The notes under the pieces were generated by a model. It was given only the letters and a program-made list of their open reading frames with translations. It had not been told where the DNA came from and did not search any database. Positions 1 to 8,173 of a stretch of DNA of 53,653 nt are shown here, in pieces. The DNA lies in the NCBI GenBank assembly GCA_004293935.1, contig RDZH01000021.1, forward strand, positions 1-53,653, written 5' to 3'. The position numbers were made by a program, and so were the translations under genes. Source of the DNA: Alphaproteobacteria bacterium (lineage in GTDB: Bacteria; Pseudomonadota; Alphaproteobacteria; Rickettsiales; UBA998). Within the stretch, counting starts at the first letter, position 1. Each line of letters opens with the position of its first letter.

Positions 1-57
1 TGCTGTATCTGTGCCATAGCCCTTCTCCTTCAGCCAGTTGATTACATTCTGCCACAT
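1..57 (-). CDS. Partial open frame running off the left edge
   Basis: A minus-strand reading frame is open from about position 129 and leaves the window at position 1. The first ATG inside it is at 57 and the last visible residues read MWQNVINWLKEKGYGTDTA. No ribosome binding site precedes that ATG, and the upstream part of the frame reads through half of a palindromic repeat. It could be the start of a small protein or a remnant fused to the repeat. I do not recognise the family. Confidence 0.25.
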   Translation of the reverse strand, partial: MWQNVINWLKEKGYGTDTA

Positions 58-92
58 TATGGCATGTGAATCAACCCAACTTGACGGGGATG

Positions 93-404
93 GACACTTT
101 TTCAAAAACACGCCTATCGAAAATTCGTGCTATCGTTATATAGTTATAGCGCGTCACGATAGGTACGCTTATATAAACGTAACTAACCTGAGTTTTGGCT
201 AAAGTGTAACCTATCCATATGTTTTACTATTGTTTTTTCTTATACTCGTCACTCCTGCGAAGGCAGGAGTCCAGCGTTCACGGATTGTTCTGGATGCCTG
301 CCTTCGCAGGCATGACGCATTATAATATTTTTGCATATAAAACAAATATTTATTTTTTATCTTATCCAAAACTGAGGTTAACTAACCTATCGTGACGCGC
401 TATA
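93..404. repeat. Family A nested palindromic element
   Basis: A perfect 20-base inverted repeat, TATAGCGCGTCACGATAGGT at 145-164 and its complement at 385-404, encloses about 260 bases. Just inside lies a second inverted pair, TAACCTGAGTTTTGG at 184-198 and its complement at 366-380, matching 14 of 15. A family C palindrome sits in the middle. To the left, 113-129 is half of another palindrome (CCTATCGAAAATTCGTG) found complete in the second copy near 46.5 kb. No coding frame for a transposase is seen, so it resembles a MITE or a composite of small palindromic repeats. This and the family C copy account for the whole gene-free stretch 58-469. Confidence 0.75.
247..317. repeat. Family C palindromic repeat (copy 1)
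   Basis: The left half CGTCACTCCTGCGAAGGCAG and right half CTGCCTTCGCAGGCATGACG form two small hairpins joined by a variable centre. The pattern resembles the widespread CGTCATTCC...GGAATCCAG repeats of many proteobacteria, such as dRS3-like elements in Neisseria. This copy lacks the outer CTGCATAAC flank of the other copies and lies inside the family A element, which suggests insertion of one repeat into another. Confidence 0.75.
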
Positions 405-469
405 TATTGTTTCGCATAAGGCTTAAAGAAGCCAAGAAAACCTTGGAATTATCAATACCATCAATAAAA

Positions 470-1387
470 CTATGGCATAGTTCTAAACCATGCCACCGTT
501 TCACGCAAGCCTTGTTGTGTGATGTAGGGGGGCATCCAATCAAGCACTTCATAGGACGGGGTGCAATCCATATGCAGTGATCCATAGAGTTTATGATAGA
601 TCATTTCTTTGCCACATAGCCCCGTAATTGCACGCACCCACATAGGTGGCATCGGGACAAGCCGTGCTTTTGTTCCCAATGCATCAGCGATCATACCTAC
701 CAATTCTTTGCTTGATAGAGGTGCGCTATCAGCAATCATCAACGTCGCACCATGCACGGCAGGAGTGCGCGCACATTGCTCTAATGCATGGGCAAGATTC
801 CCCACATACAGCACTGAGCGTTGATTGCACACCTGCCCAAAAGGAAGCGGCACGCCCCGATCAACATAGCGCATTAGGCTTAAAAAATTAGCCCGCACCC
901 CTGCCCCATAGACGATAGGGATACGCATAATCGTAGCAGGAATCCCGCAGGACTTCACTAATGCTTCGGCTTGTGCTTTGGTGGATGAATAGGGATTATA
1001 GGGCGCATAAGACGAAGCATCATAGGGGGCATCTGAAGAATCATAGCCACATACCGCCACCGTACTAAGATAGATAAAATGCGGCACACCCACACGCACG
1101 CAGGCATCCACAAGATGCTGTGTTGCAGTGACATTGGCAGCATAAAAAGCAGCATACGGATCTTCAGCGCGATCTTTGATCTGATGCGCCCGTGCAGCAA
1201 GATGCATCACGCATTCCACGCCTTCCAATAATGCATCCCATCCCTGAAAACGCGCCATATCGCCCACGGCAATACAACCTTGCGCAGGGTTACGCACCAC
1301 ACGCACCACCTCATGCCCGCAGGCTTGCAGATGCGCAACCACATGTCGCCCAACAAACCCCTGCGCCCCCGTGACTAATATCTTCAT
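470..1387 (-). CDS. NAD-dependent epimerase/dehydratase (extended SDR)
   Basis: A 305-residue extended short-chain dehydrogenase of the UDP-glucose 4-epimerase type, probably acting on a nucleotide sugar in the cytoplasm. The N-terminal Rossmann motif TGAQGFVG is at residues 6-13. The catalytic YxxxK is visible as YSSTK, preceded by a serine-rich strand (LSTVAV). The length is normal for the family. The start ATG overlaps the rnhA stop codon (ATGA), so it is the last gene of the thrB-rnhA operon and is probably translationally coupled. The substrate cannot be told from sequence; envelope polysaccharide synthesis is a guess from the family. Confidence 0.85.
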   Translation of the reverse strand: MKILVTGAQGFVGRHVVAHLQACGHEVVRVVRNPAQGCIAVGDMARFQGWDALLEGVECVMHLAARAHQIKDRAEDPYAAFYAANVTATQHLVDACVRVGVPHFIYLSTVAVCGYDSSDAPYDASSYAPYNPYSSTKAQAEALVKSCGIPATIMRIPIVYGAGVRANFLSLMRYVDRGVPLPFGQVCNQRSVLYVGNLAHALEQCARTPAVHGATLMIADSAPLSSKELVGMIADALGTKARLVPMPPMWVRAITGLCGKEMIYHKLYGSLHMDCTPSYEVLDWMPPYITQQGLRETVAWFRTMP

Positions 1388-1830
1388 GCAGAAGTCTTAG
1401 AAAGCGTTAAAATCCCCGCCCGCGCTAAGGCATCGGCACGTTCATTGCCTACATCGCCATTATGCCCACGCACCCATTTCCATTCCACCTCATGCGTTGC
1501 ACACGCCGCCAGTAAATCTTGCCATAAATCGGCATTTTTCACAGGTTCTTTCTTAGAATTCTTCCAGCCATTGCGCTTCCATCCCACAATCCATTCGGTA
1601 ATACCTTTTTGGACATATTGGCTATCGGTATAAAGCTGCACCTTGCACGGCTCTTTCAATGCTTTGAGTGCTTGAATCGCGCCCATCAATTCCATACGAT
1701 TATTGGTAGTGTTTGCCTCACCGCCGCATAGTTCACGATCCTGATCGCCATAGCGCAACCATGCTCCCCAGCCGCCTTTTCCCGGATTACCGCTGCACGC
1801 GCCGTCCGTATAAATAATAACTTGTTTCAT
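1384..1830 (-). CDS. rnhA: Ribonuclease HI
   Basis: A 148-residue RNase HI that cleaves the RNA strand of RNA-DNA hybrids, for example at R-loops and primers. The family signature [10 protein letters not shown] starts at residue 8, and the acidic catalytic residues Asp9, Glu47 (NNRMEL), Asp69 (YTDSQYV) and the C-terminal Asp in NERADALA are all present. The basic protrusion ([16 protein letters not shown]) is also seen. The length equals the usual family size. The start overlaps the stop of the membrane-protein gene upstream (ATGA), and the stop overlaps the next start. A thrB-rnhA neighbourhood is common in alphaproteobacteria. Confidence 0.96.
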   Translation of the reverse strand: MKQVIIYTDGACSGNPGKGGWGAWLRYGDQDRELCGGEANTTNNRMELMGAIQALKALKEPCKVQLYTDSQYVQKGITEWIVGWKRNGWKNSKKEPVKNADLWQDLLAACATHEVEWKWVRGHNGDVGNERADALARAGILTLSKTSA

Positions 1831-2786
1831 AATGATTCCTTTTGTTTTGTTGATGGCACTTCTTGTCTAATTTGCATGATGCTCAAACATATGCTCGCGG
1901 TTTTATAGCTTCCATATTGCCCCAAGATAATAACATGCCCCAAGAACAAAAATAAGCAGCCATAGAGCAATGCAACATGGTCAAATATGCGATACCATAC
2001 AAAAAAATCTTGAAAATTACCAGAGTCTAAAAAATAATAAATTGCAAACAATCCCATCACTATGCAAAGGAGCGTTAGAAATATTACTCCACCACCATTA
2101 ATGGAAAAACGAACAGAACAAAACCAACGCACAAATCCCAACACAGGCAAGACTTTGCGTTTTCCATGGATGCCTAATTGTATCTGGTGCGCTTTACGTG
2201 TTCTTACATCCGTTAAATCATGCCAATTTTTTTGATAATCCGCATAGGTAAGTTGTGTGCGTTTATTTTCCCTACAGAGATAGGGTAACAATGTGCTGAT
2301 CGTGGACAAAACATAGACTATGGTGATGGGAGGATAGAGACGCGCCTCATGAGCCAACCAAAACAGACCGTATATGAGCGAAGGTGTTATTAAGTACCAT
2401 CGCCACCCTAAGAATGATCTTTTCACTTTTCTATTAGTCCGCACCAACCGATACACCACCTCACGCACTGATTCCTTTGCATCATAAGACTTGTTTGCCA
2501 TCCTTGGACTCCACCACCACGTTATCACGGCAAGCACAAGAGTCATCTTCCAGTGAGAGGACTCAGCCATTAATGGCATATACGATGTGGGTGTTTTATA
2601 GATGGATATGCCCATCATCACCAACAACAACGTCGTCCAATAAAACAACGCATAACGGCGCACATGCTTCCCCCATCGAAAATAGGGATAATCCAAAGGC
2701 TTGCCCGCCTCCACCGCATCGGCAAGTGCTTCAAGCTCCGCATCAGAGATTTCATGTAGGGGTTTAAGGGATGATGTCATGTTCAT
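1827..2786 (-). CDS. Multi-pass membrane protein of unknown function
   Basis: About 319 residues, family not recognised. After a soluble N-terminus of about 45 residues rich in acidic and alanine residues there are about six hydrophobic segments: near residues 46-64, 80-95, 130-150, 155-170, 230-255 and 265-290. The loops between are basic (for example around [10 protein letters not shown]), as expected for an inner-membrane protein. Three starts are possible: GTG 2792, ATG 2786 and ATG 2780. None has a clear ribosome binding site, and I chose the middle one. It lies 22 bases after thrB and overlaps rnhA by four bases, so it is cotranscribed with both. This is an unusual guest in the thrB-rnhA neighbourhood. 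Confidence 0.75.
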   Translation of the reverse strand: MNMTSSLKPLHEISDAELEALADAVEAGKPLDYPYFRWGKHVRRYALFYWTTLLLVMMGISIYKTPTSYMPLMAESSHWKMTLVLAVITWWWSPRMANKSYDAKESVREVVYRLVRTNRKVKRSFLGWRWYLITPSLIYGLFWLAHEARLYPPITIVYVLSTISTLLPYLCRENKRTQLTYADYQKNWHDLTDVRTRKAHQIQLGIHGKRKVLPVLGFVRWFCSVRFSINGGGVIFLTLLCIVMGLFAIYYFLDSGNFQDFFVWYRIFDHVALLYGCLFLFLGHVIILGQYGSYKTASICLSIMQIRQEVPSTKQKESL

Positions 2787-2808
2787 AAGCACATAATCAC
2801 TTGGGGGT

Positions 2809-3762
2809 TCAACGCCACATCTGTTGATGCAGCATCAGCTTATCCGCATATTCTTGTGGATCATGCGGAATCACCAATGCATCGGGGTTATGGTATAGCA
2901 CATCATGCAGACGTGTCAGCAAAAAACGCATGGCGGATGCGCGCAACAATATAGGCATCGCAGCATGTTCAGCATGGCTACGCGGGCGCACCGCATCATA
3001 GGCAGCGCACATCGCATCATAGGCTTGACCATTCCACATACCCTTTGCATCAAAGCACCATGCATTCGCAGTGATCGCAAGATCATAAGCATAGGCATCA
3101 TTGCACGCAAAATAAAAATCAATCACCCCTGAAAGTGTACCATTATTATCAAAAAAAACATTATTCGGAAACATATCCGCATGAATCACACCGCATGACA
3201 AATCACGGGGAAAATGGCTGCATTGATAGTCATATTCCTGCGTTGCTAAGGCATAGAGATCATGATGAGGTGCTACCCTTGCAATGCGTGCAAGCAATGC
3301 CTCCCATCCCGCAAAGGAAACGCCATTAGGATTATGCAGCGGGAAGTCCGCCCCCGCACAATGCATCCGCGCCAACATCGATCCTGCTTGGGCAGAATCT
3401 GCAACGCTCGGCGCGAGAATGCTCGCGCCCTCCAGAAAATGCACCAAGGCGATGAGCTTATCCCCTAACCGCATAAACCGCGCCCCGCTTAGGGTGCGAT
3501 AAGGTGTCGGACACGGAATCCCACGTGCATGAAGATATTCTTTGAGCTGCACATAAAAATCAATATTCTCTTTATTGACGCGCTGTTCAAAAATAGTCAG
3601 AATAGCCCGATCAGCCCTCCCCTCCTGCCTTTCAAAAAACAGGTGATAATTGCTATTTTCTACGCCTGCCTCAATAGGCTGTGTTTTTATGACACGATGC
3701 AAACCATACTCAGCTTTAATCATGTCAAGCTGAAAATCATCCAAAAATGTATATACTGCCAT
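2809..3762 (-). CDS. thrB: Homoserine kinase (aminoglycoside phosphotransferase fold)
   Basis: A 317-residue homoserine kinase of the APH-like type used by many alphaproteobacteria. It phosphorylates homoserine to O-phosphohomoserine, the substrate of threonine synthase. Kinase-like motifs are visible: VIHADMFPNNVFF (the catalytic Brenner-type HxDxxxxN motif) and GVIDFYFACND (the metal-binding IDF segment). The N-terminal MAVYTFLDDFQ is typical. I chose the ATG at 3762, about seven bases after AGGTGG; an upstream in-frame alternative reaches 3813. It heads the operon with rnhA. A terminator-like hairpin and a short Thr-containing frame lie just upstream. Confidence 0.93.
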   Translation of the reverse strand: MAVYTFLDDFQLDMIKAEYGLHRVIKTQPIEAGVENSNYHLFFERQEGRADRAILTIFEQRVNKENIDFYVQLKEYLHARGIPCPTPYRTLSGARFMRLGDKLIALVHFLEGASILAPSVADSAQAGSMLARMHCAGADFPLHNPNGVSFAGWEALLARIARVAPHHDLYALATQEYDYQCSHFPRDLSCGVIHADMFPNNVFFDNNGTLSGVIDFYFACNDAYAYDLAITANAWCFDAKGMWNGQAYDAMCAAYDAVRPRSHAEHAAMPILLRASAMRFLLTRLHDVLYHNPDALVIPHDPQEYADKLMLHQQMWR

Positions 3763-3787
3763 ATTTTTTCCACCTATAACTATTTTA

Positions 3788-3847
3788 TCATAGTTCATCA
3801 CAAAAAAATGCACCTAAAGTGAAAAAGGTGCTTGTAAAATACTTCAT
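3788..3847 (-). promoter_or_regulatory. Possible threonine attenuator: short leader frame over a hairpin
   Basis: A 19-codon frame, MKYFTSTFFTLGAFFCDEL, ends 25 bases before thrB and has three Thr codons and one Ser codon in residues 5-10. The Thr codons lie inside the stem GCACCT-N10-AGGTGC (3810-3831), which is followed on the minus strand by seven T residues. A terminator hairpin ahead of a threonine-pathway gene fits attenuation, but the frame has no strong ribosome binding site and far fewer Thr codons than thrL of E. coli. Confidence 0.35.
3802..3831 (-). terminator. Intrinsic terminator hairpin upstream of thrB
   Basis: Minus strand: a 6-base-pair stem GCACCT/AGGTGC with a 10-base loop, then ATTTTTTT. 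It lies 40 bases upstream of the thrB start with no minus-strand gene seen behind it in the window, so it either ends a leader transcript or acts as an attenuator. Confidence 0.5.
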
Positions 3848-3985
3848 CTTGTGCTTCACTAGCGCACATACTTAAATTGATTGCGCATGATTGGCAAGCA
3901 ATCGTTGCATTATGATGAAATATTGTCTATGGTTGCAACTATCGCCAACCCCATTTTGGGCAATGAACCTAGGGAGATCATAATT

Positions 3986-4594
3986 ATGTTTCGCAATAAA
4001 AAAGAAGACGCACAAGAGGAGCTTGATGTCATGAATACCACTGAAGAAACCAACCAAAACAACATTCCTGCCCAGCCACGTGCTGCAGGTGCAGGCGCAC
4101 CACAAACTCCAGCGGGCTATCGTCCTGCCCAAGGTGGCGGAGTAGCACGCCCTGCAGGCAACGCCTCAGCCCCGCGCCCTGCTGGTGCTTCATCAAACGC
4201 CATGGATGCACGCACCAATATCGCCACATCAGCAAAATCAGGCAGCAAGCGCATTTTGACTGTAGGCAATGATATTCTCCTCAAAGGGGAAATCGCAACC
4301 TGCGATCGTTTGGTGATTGAAGGTATGGTGGATGCAACATTGAAAGATGTACACACGGTAGAAATTTCGGAAACTGGCTCGTTCAAAGGTACGGCTGAAA
4401 TTCAAGATGCTGAAATTAGCGGTCTTTTTGAAGGTGATTTAGTCGTTCGCAATCGTTTAACTATTTATGCCACAGGTCGCGTTCGTGGCACGATCTCTTA
4501 TGGCGAGATTGAGATTGAACGTGGCGGTCAAATGACGGGCAATATCCGTCTTGAAGGCGAGCCTGATATGTCTAAAAAGAAAGACGCTGCGTAA
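3986..4594 (+). CDS. Bactofilin (polymer-forming cytoskeletal protein)
   Basis: A 202-residue bactofilin. After a low-complexity Pro/Ala/Gly-rich N-terminus of about 85 residues comes the DUF583 core from about residue 90 (SKRILTVGNDILLKGEI). It has the repeating beta-helix pattern of hydrophobic residues and glycines, such as LVIEGMVDATL, VEISETGSFKGTAE, GLFEGDLVV and LTIYATGRVRGTISYGEIEIERGGQMTGNI. Bactofilins self-assemble into filaments at the inner membrane and position cell-wall or polar structures. I chose the ATG at 3986 after GGGAG; a frame upstream to 3881 is open but not bactofilin-like. A strong terminator follows. Confidence 0.93.
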   Translation: MFRNKKEDAQEELDVMNTTEETNQNNIPAQPRAAGAGAPQTPAGYRPAQGGGVARPAGNASAPRPAGASSNAMDARTNIATSAKSGSKRILTVGNDILLKGEIATCDRLVIEGMVDATLKDVHTVEISETGSFKGTAEIQDAEISGLFEGDLVVRNRLTIYATGRVRGTISYGEIEIERGGQMTGNIRLEGEPDMSKKKDAA

Positions 4595-4619
4595 TAGTCA
4601 ATCTGCACCCAACATTCGT

Positions 4620-4666
4620 GAATCCGCTATTCTTGGGCAACTAAAGAATAGCGGATTCTTTTTTTT
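4620..4666 (+). terminator. Rho-independent terminator of the bactofilin gene
   Basis: A perfect 15-base-pair stem, GAATCCGCTATTCTT at 4620-4634 pairing with 4644-4658, a 9-base loop, then eight T residues. It separates the bactofilin gene from the next unit. Confidence 0.93.
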
Positions 4667-4698
4667 GCCATGTTCATATTTACGACACAAACATGATG

Positions 4699-4704
4699 TA
4701 TAAT
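4699..4704 (+). promoter_or_regulatory. Perfect -10 box TATAAT seven bases before ATG 4711
   Basis: TATAAT at 4699-4704 would start transcription near 4711, exactly at an in-frame ATG. The -35 is weak (TTCATA at 4673-4678, spacing 20). If this is the promoter, the mRNA is leaderless and the upstream ATG at 4693 cannot be used. Confidence 0.45.
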
Positions 4705-4710
4705 TCTTTA

Positions 4711-5946
4711 ATGAGCAACACACCACCATCTTCCTCTATTGATAGATCCTCTGCTGTTTGGGCTGTGAACCCTGATGGCACACTCCGATCTATCCATACG
4801 CATCATGCCGATCATGAAATGAAGGCAGCATCGCATATCAAACTCATCCTTGCCGAACGTCTTTCCGCTATGGTCAAAGAAGGGACGATTGACCCAAAAC
4901 TATCCGTTACCGTGCAGCATGGAATGCTTGGAAATGATCCAGGGCGTTCTTCTCCTGTTGATGTTGGGATGTCTGTTCCACTCTTAGAAGCGGTGGATAA
5001 TGCTCTGCGGTATTCCAGCAACACAGATACCAATCTGATGATTCAGGCCATGTATAAGCCCTTATTTGATGAGGGGAAAAAGCAATTTCCTCACGATGCA
5101 ACTAAGGCAGAACAATACGCGTTTGATGCGATCACTGCTGATTTACGTGCGCATGGATACCCCAAAACACGTTTGAATAATTTTCTCAATCTGCACGAAG
5201 ATCACCAATCAGAGCGTTGGAAGGATCAACAAAATACGAACGTTACTACCAGTAATGATGTGGGCGTTGCCATGCAGCGTCTTTGGGATAAAGACAGCAA
5301 TGTCATTGACAAAACGGCAACGAACGCATTGCAGAACGCCAAAGAAAAACTAGACCCCACTTCATTAGGGGAAAAAATAAGCGGCACATCTATTGTGAAA
5401 GCTCATGCAGGGCGGTACAAGCGCGGGGATACGGAATATATTTCCGTTGGCTTTCTCAATGGGAATGGTGGCGAACCACTCTCGACTTTTCAACCGTTTC
5501 TTGACGAAGCATATAAGGAGATTGAAAAAGATAAAAAAAATCTAGCCTTGAAGCAGTTACCTGAACCAAAGCAAGAAGCCCCCGTACCGACTGCGCCCAT
5601 ACCAGAAGCTCAAACACCAACACAACCAGCACCAATGAAACTCCCAACCTCCCCTTTAGTGGGATTAGAGAGTGTGACGCAGCCTTTGATGCAGTTTATG
5701 CAGCCCGTAATATCGTTTGCGCAACCTATATTACGCTATCTTGAGCCTATATTTCATAATGTTATGAGCGCAACGAGGTCACTATTCACCCAAAACACAC
5801 AGCAGACCTCAAATACGCGCACTCCGCCTTCCATACCTATTCAAGCTACACTACCAAACACGGAAACGGAAACGGCATCCACACAACTTACGCCGATGCA
5901 AACCCCTACACTCAAGCCGAGTGACATCACAATAGCACAGAGATAA
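4711..5946 (+). CDS. Class A beta-lactamase-fold protein with Pro/Gln-rich tail
   Basis: A 411-residue protein (417 from ATG 4693). Its first roughly 250 residues follow the layout of class A beta-lactamase or serine-hydrolase domains. AASHIKL carries the SxxK motif (Ser41, Lys44) at the start of the main helix. RYSSNTDTNLMI stands at the SDN loop (usual SDNTATNLLL), here Ser102-Ser103-Asn104. NVTTSNDVGVAMQRLW matches the nTTa.D helix. SIVKAHAGRY sits where KTG is expected, followed by the strand YISVGFLNG. The third box is altered and no signal peptide or lipobox is present, so beta-lactam hydrolysis in the periplasm is unlikely. Residues from about 285 on are rich in Pro, Gln and Thr with a hydrophobic stretch (QPLMQFMQPVISFAQPI), perhaps a membrane-associating or surface tail. 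Function unknown. Confidence 0.7.
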   Translation: MSNTPPSSSIDRSSAVWAVNPDGTLRSIHTHHADHEMKAASHIKLILAERLSAMVKEGTIDPKLSVTVQHGMLGNDPGRSSPVDVGMSVPLLEAVDNALRYSSNTDTNLMIQAMYKPLFDEGKKQFPHDATKAEQYAFDAITADLRAHGYPKTRLNNFLNLHEDHQSERWKDQQNTNVTTSNDVGVAMQRLWDKDSNVIDKTATNALQNAKEKLDPTSLGEKISGTSIVKAHAGRYKRGDTEYISVGFLNGNGGEPLSTFQPFLDEAYKEIEKDKKNLALKQLPEPKQEAPVPTAPIPEAQTPTQPAPMKLPTSPLVGLESVTQPLMQFMQPVISFAQPILRYLEPIFHNVMSATRSLFTQNTQQTSNTRTPPSIPIQATLPNTETETASTQLTPMQTPTLKPSDITIAQR

Positions 5947-5961
5947 ACACCGATACGATGT

Positions 5962-6687
5962 TTATTCCATATTCTGCCCACCATTGATGGAGATCGTTTC
6001 ACCCGTAATGAAGCCCGAACCTTCACCAATGAGAAACAACACCGTGCGTGCAATTTCTTCAGGCTCTCCCATCCGTCCGACAGGAATAGCAGCAACGATT
6101 TTCTCAAGCACATCTTCACGAATCGCGGAGGTCATATCGGTGCGGATATATCCCGGAGCAATCGCATTGACGGTGATGCCTTTTGCGGCTGTTTCACGCG
6201 CCAACGCCTTGGTAAAGCCCAAAACACCCGCCTTCGCAGCGGAATAATTTGTTTGCCCAAACTGCCCCACCTGCCCGTTGATGGAGCTGATATTGACAAT
6301 ACGCCCAAAATTATGTTCACGCATAGAATCAATCACCACCCGCGCCATATGGAAGCACGAGTTCAAATTGGTGGTGATTACCTCATTCCATTTCAGCGCA
6401 TCCATTTTATGCATGGCAGCGTCACGCGTAATTCCCGCATTATTGATCAAAATAGACACAGCACCGCCAAGCACTTGTTCGCACTCTTTCACGCCACGGG
6501 CGCAATCTTCAAAATCGGATACATCCCACTTCACGGCAGGGATACCCGTTTCTTTGGTGAATGCTTCCGCCACTTCACTGCGTGATGCATAATTCACCAC
6601 AACATTATAGCCTGCTTCTTTCATCGCCACGGCAATAGATTTACCAATACCACGCGTTCCACCTGTTACTATCGCATTTTTAGTCAT
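5962..6687 (-). CDS. phaB: Acetoacetyl-CoA reductase
   Basis: A 241-residue classical SDR that reduces acetoacetyl-CoA to (R)-3-hydroxybutyryl-CoA with NADPH, the second step of polyhydroxybutyrate synthesis. It shows TGGTRGIG (cofactor binding, residues 8-15), NNAGITRD, the catalytic ISSINGQ serine and YSAAK. The segments GQFGQTNYSAAKAG and TVNAIAPGYIRTDM are typical of PhaB. AAGGA lies eight bases before ATG. It follows phaA by 35 bases, giving the usual phaA-phaB order. No phaC synthase is seen in the window. FabG is the main alternative, but the match to PhaB is better. Confidence 0.92.
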   Translation of the reverse strand: MTKNAIVTGGTRGIGKSIAVAMKEAGYNVVVNYASRSEVAEAFTKETGIPAVKWDVSDFEDCARGVKECEQVLGGAVSILINNAGITRDAAMHKMDALKWNEVITTNLNSCFHMARVVIDSMREHNFGRIVNISSINGQVGQFGQTNYSAAKAGVLGFTKALARETAAKGITVNAIAPGYIRTDMTSAIREDVLEKIVAAIPVGRMGEPEEIARTVLFLIGEGSGFITGETISINGGQNME

Positions 6688-6722
6688 ATTTTTGTTCCTT
6701 GATGTAGTGCTATATTTTATAT

Positions 6723-7901
6723 TTAAGCGCGTTCAACCGCAAGCGCAACACCCATGCCCCCGCCAATGCACAACGTGGCAAGCCCTTTGCGTGCATCACG
6801 ACGTTTCATTTCATGCAGCAATGTCACCAACACCCGCGCACCTGATGCACCAATCGGATGCCCAAGCGCGATTGCACCACCATTGACATTGACTTTGGCA
6901 GGGTCAAAACCTAAGCCACGCGTCACCGACAATGCTTGTGCCGCAAATGCTTCGTTTGACTCAATAAGATCAAGATCACCTACCGACCAGCCAAGACGCT
7001 CCAAGCATTTTTTGGTCGCCGAAATAGGGCCTGTTCCCATAATTGCAGGGTCAACACCTGCGTGCGCCCATCCACGCACGAACGCAAGCGGAGCAAGACC
7101 GCGTGCTTCCGCCTGCGTGCGTGACATCATCAATACTACAGCCGCACCATCATTCAATCCAGAGGCATTACCCGCCGTCACCGACCCTTCTTTATCAAAA
7201 GCGGGGCGAAGTGCGCCAAGTTTTTCTAATGTCGTCATACGCGGATGTTCGTCTTTATCAACGATAATATCCCCTTTGCGATCTTTAATCACTACAGGCA
7301 CGATCTCATCGTTAAACTTCCCTGCAGCAATGGCAGCGGCAGCTTTTTCTTGTGAATGCAAAGCAAGCGCATCCTGATCTTCACGGCTAATCGCATATTG
7401 TTTTGCGATATTTTCTGCCGTTACACCCATATGATAATTGTTAAATGCATCCCATAAGCCATCATGAATCATAGTATCCACCAAGGAAGCATGACCCATC
7501 TTCACACCGGCACGCATCGCAGTAGCATGAGGAGAAAGCGACATATTTTCTTGTCCACCTGCAATGACAATGCTGCTATCCCCTTGCGCAATCGCTTGGG
7601 TGGCAAGTGCCACAGCACGCAAACCGGACCCGCACACCTGATTCAGACCCCATGCAGGCACGCCATGCGCAAGCCCTGCCGCGATCACTGCTTGACGAGC
7701 AGGATTCTGCCCTTGAGCTGCAGTCAATACTTGCCCAAGAATCACTTCAGATACTTCATCCGCTGCAATGTTATTGCGCTCCACTACATCCCTAATAAGG
7801 GTTGCGCCCAACTGATGCGCTGGAACATTTGCAAACCCACCGTTAAATCCGCCAATCGCTGTGCGTCGTGCATCAACAATCACAACATCTTCATGTGCCA
7901 T
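6723..7901 (-). CDS. phaA: Acetyl-CoA C-acetyltransferase (beta-ketothiolase)
   Basis: A 392-residue thiolase II condensing two acetyl-CoA to acetoacetyl-CoA. The acyl-accepting cysteine lies in [11 protein letters not shown], the conserved histidine in [17 protein letters not shown] and the second cysteine in CIGGGMG near the C-terminus. The length is the family's usual 390-395. The ATG at 7901 ([14 protein letters not shown]) is preferred. An ATG four codons upstream (7913) directly abuts its GAAGGA and leaves no spacer. It heads phaA-phaB. Confidence 0.95.
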   Translation of the reverse strand: MAHEDVVIVDARRTAIGGFNGGFANVPAHQLGATLIRDVVERNNIAADEVSEVILGQVLTAAQGQNPARQAVIAAGLAHGVPAWGLNQVCGSGLRAVALATQAIAQGDSSIVIAGGQENMSLSPHATAMRAGVKMGHASLVDTMIHDGLWDAFNNYHMGVTAENIAKQYAISREDQDALALHSQEKAAAAIAAGKFNDEIVPVVIKDRKGDIIVDKDEHPRMTTLEKLGALRPAFDKEGSVTAGNASGLNDGAAVVLMMSRTQAEARGLAPLAFVRGWAHAGVDPAIMGTGPISATKKCLERLGWSVGDLDLIESNEAFAAQALSVTRGLGFDPAKVNVNGGAIALGHPIGASGARVLVTLLHEMKRRDARKGLATLCIGGGMGVALAVERA

Positions 7902-8039
7902 AGTCTTATCCATTCCTTCAAAAAAATTATTTGTCGACTAAGGATGTAGCTATTTTCTCAAAACTTGTCTAGGGGAAAGAAGCGCGTATGATCATAAACC
8001 ATGACGAGTGTTTCTTATGTGCCACGGTTGGGGGATACT

Positions 8040-8160
8040 ATACTCATCGCCCACGCACGATGCGTCGTATCAAAATGTGGAAACGATGAGTATTTTTGAG
8101 TAAGGTATACCCTTCATTTCACTTGGTAAACTCAAGTCCTTAAAGTGAAATGGGTATACC
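8040..8160. repeat. Family B double palindrome (copy 1)
   Basis: There are two hairpins side by side. ATACTCATCG at 8040-8049 pairs with CGATGAGTAT at 8084-8093, with a core containing GATGCGTCGTATCAAAATGTGG. GGTATACCC at 8104-8112 pairs with GGGTATACC at 8152-8160, extended by CATTTCACTT/AAGTGAAATG arms. The same two units occur at 39.2 kb and partly at 33.75 kb. This copy ends 14 bases beyond the holA stop codon and is inverted relative to the others. Confidence 0.8.
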
Positions 8161-8173
8161 ATGGCAACCGCGT

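Noticed and set aside
145-404. Insertion sequence with inverted ends
   Set aside because: The 260-base interior has no transposase frame, so it is called a repeat or MITE-like element, not an IS.
4711-5946. Functional beta-lactamase conferring resistance
   Set aside because: No signal peptide, altered SDN and KTG boxes; only the fold is supported.
6754-7377. A 207-codon frame antisense to phaA
   Set aside because: It is a shadow of the strongly conserved thiolase frame, with low-complexity composition and no ribosome binding site.
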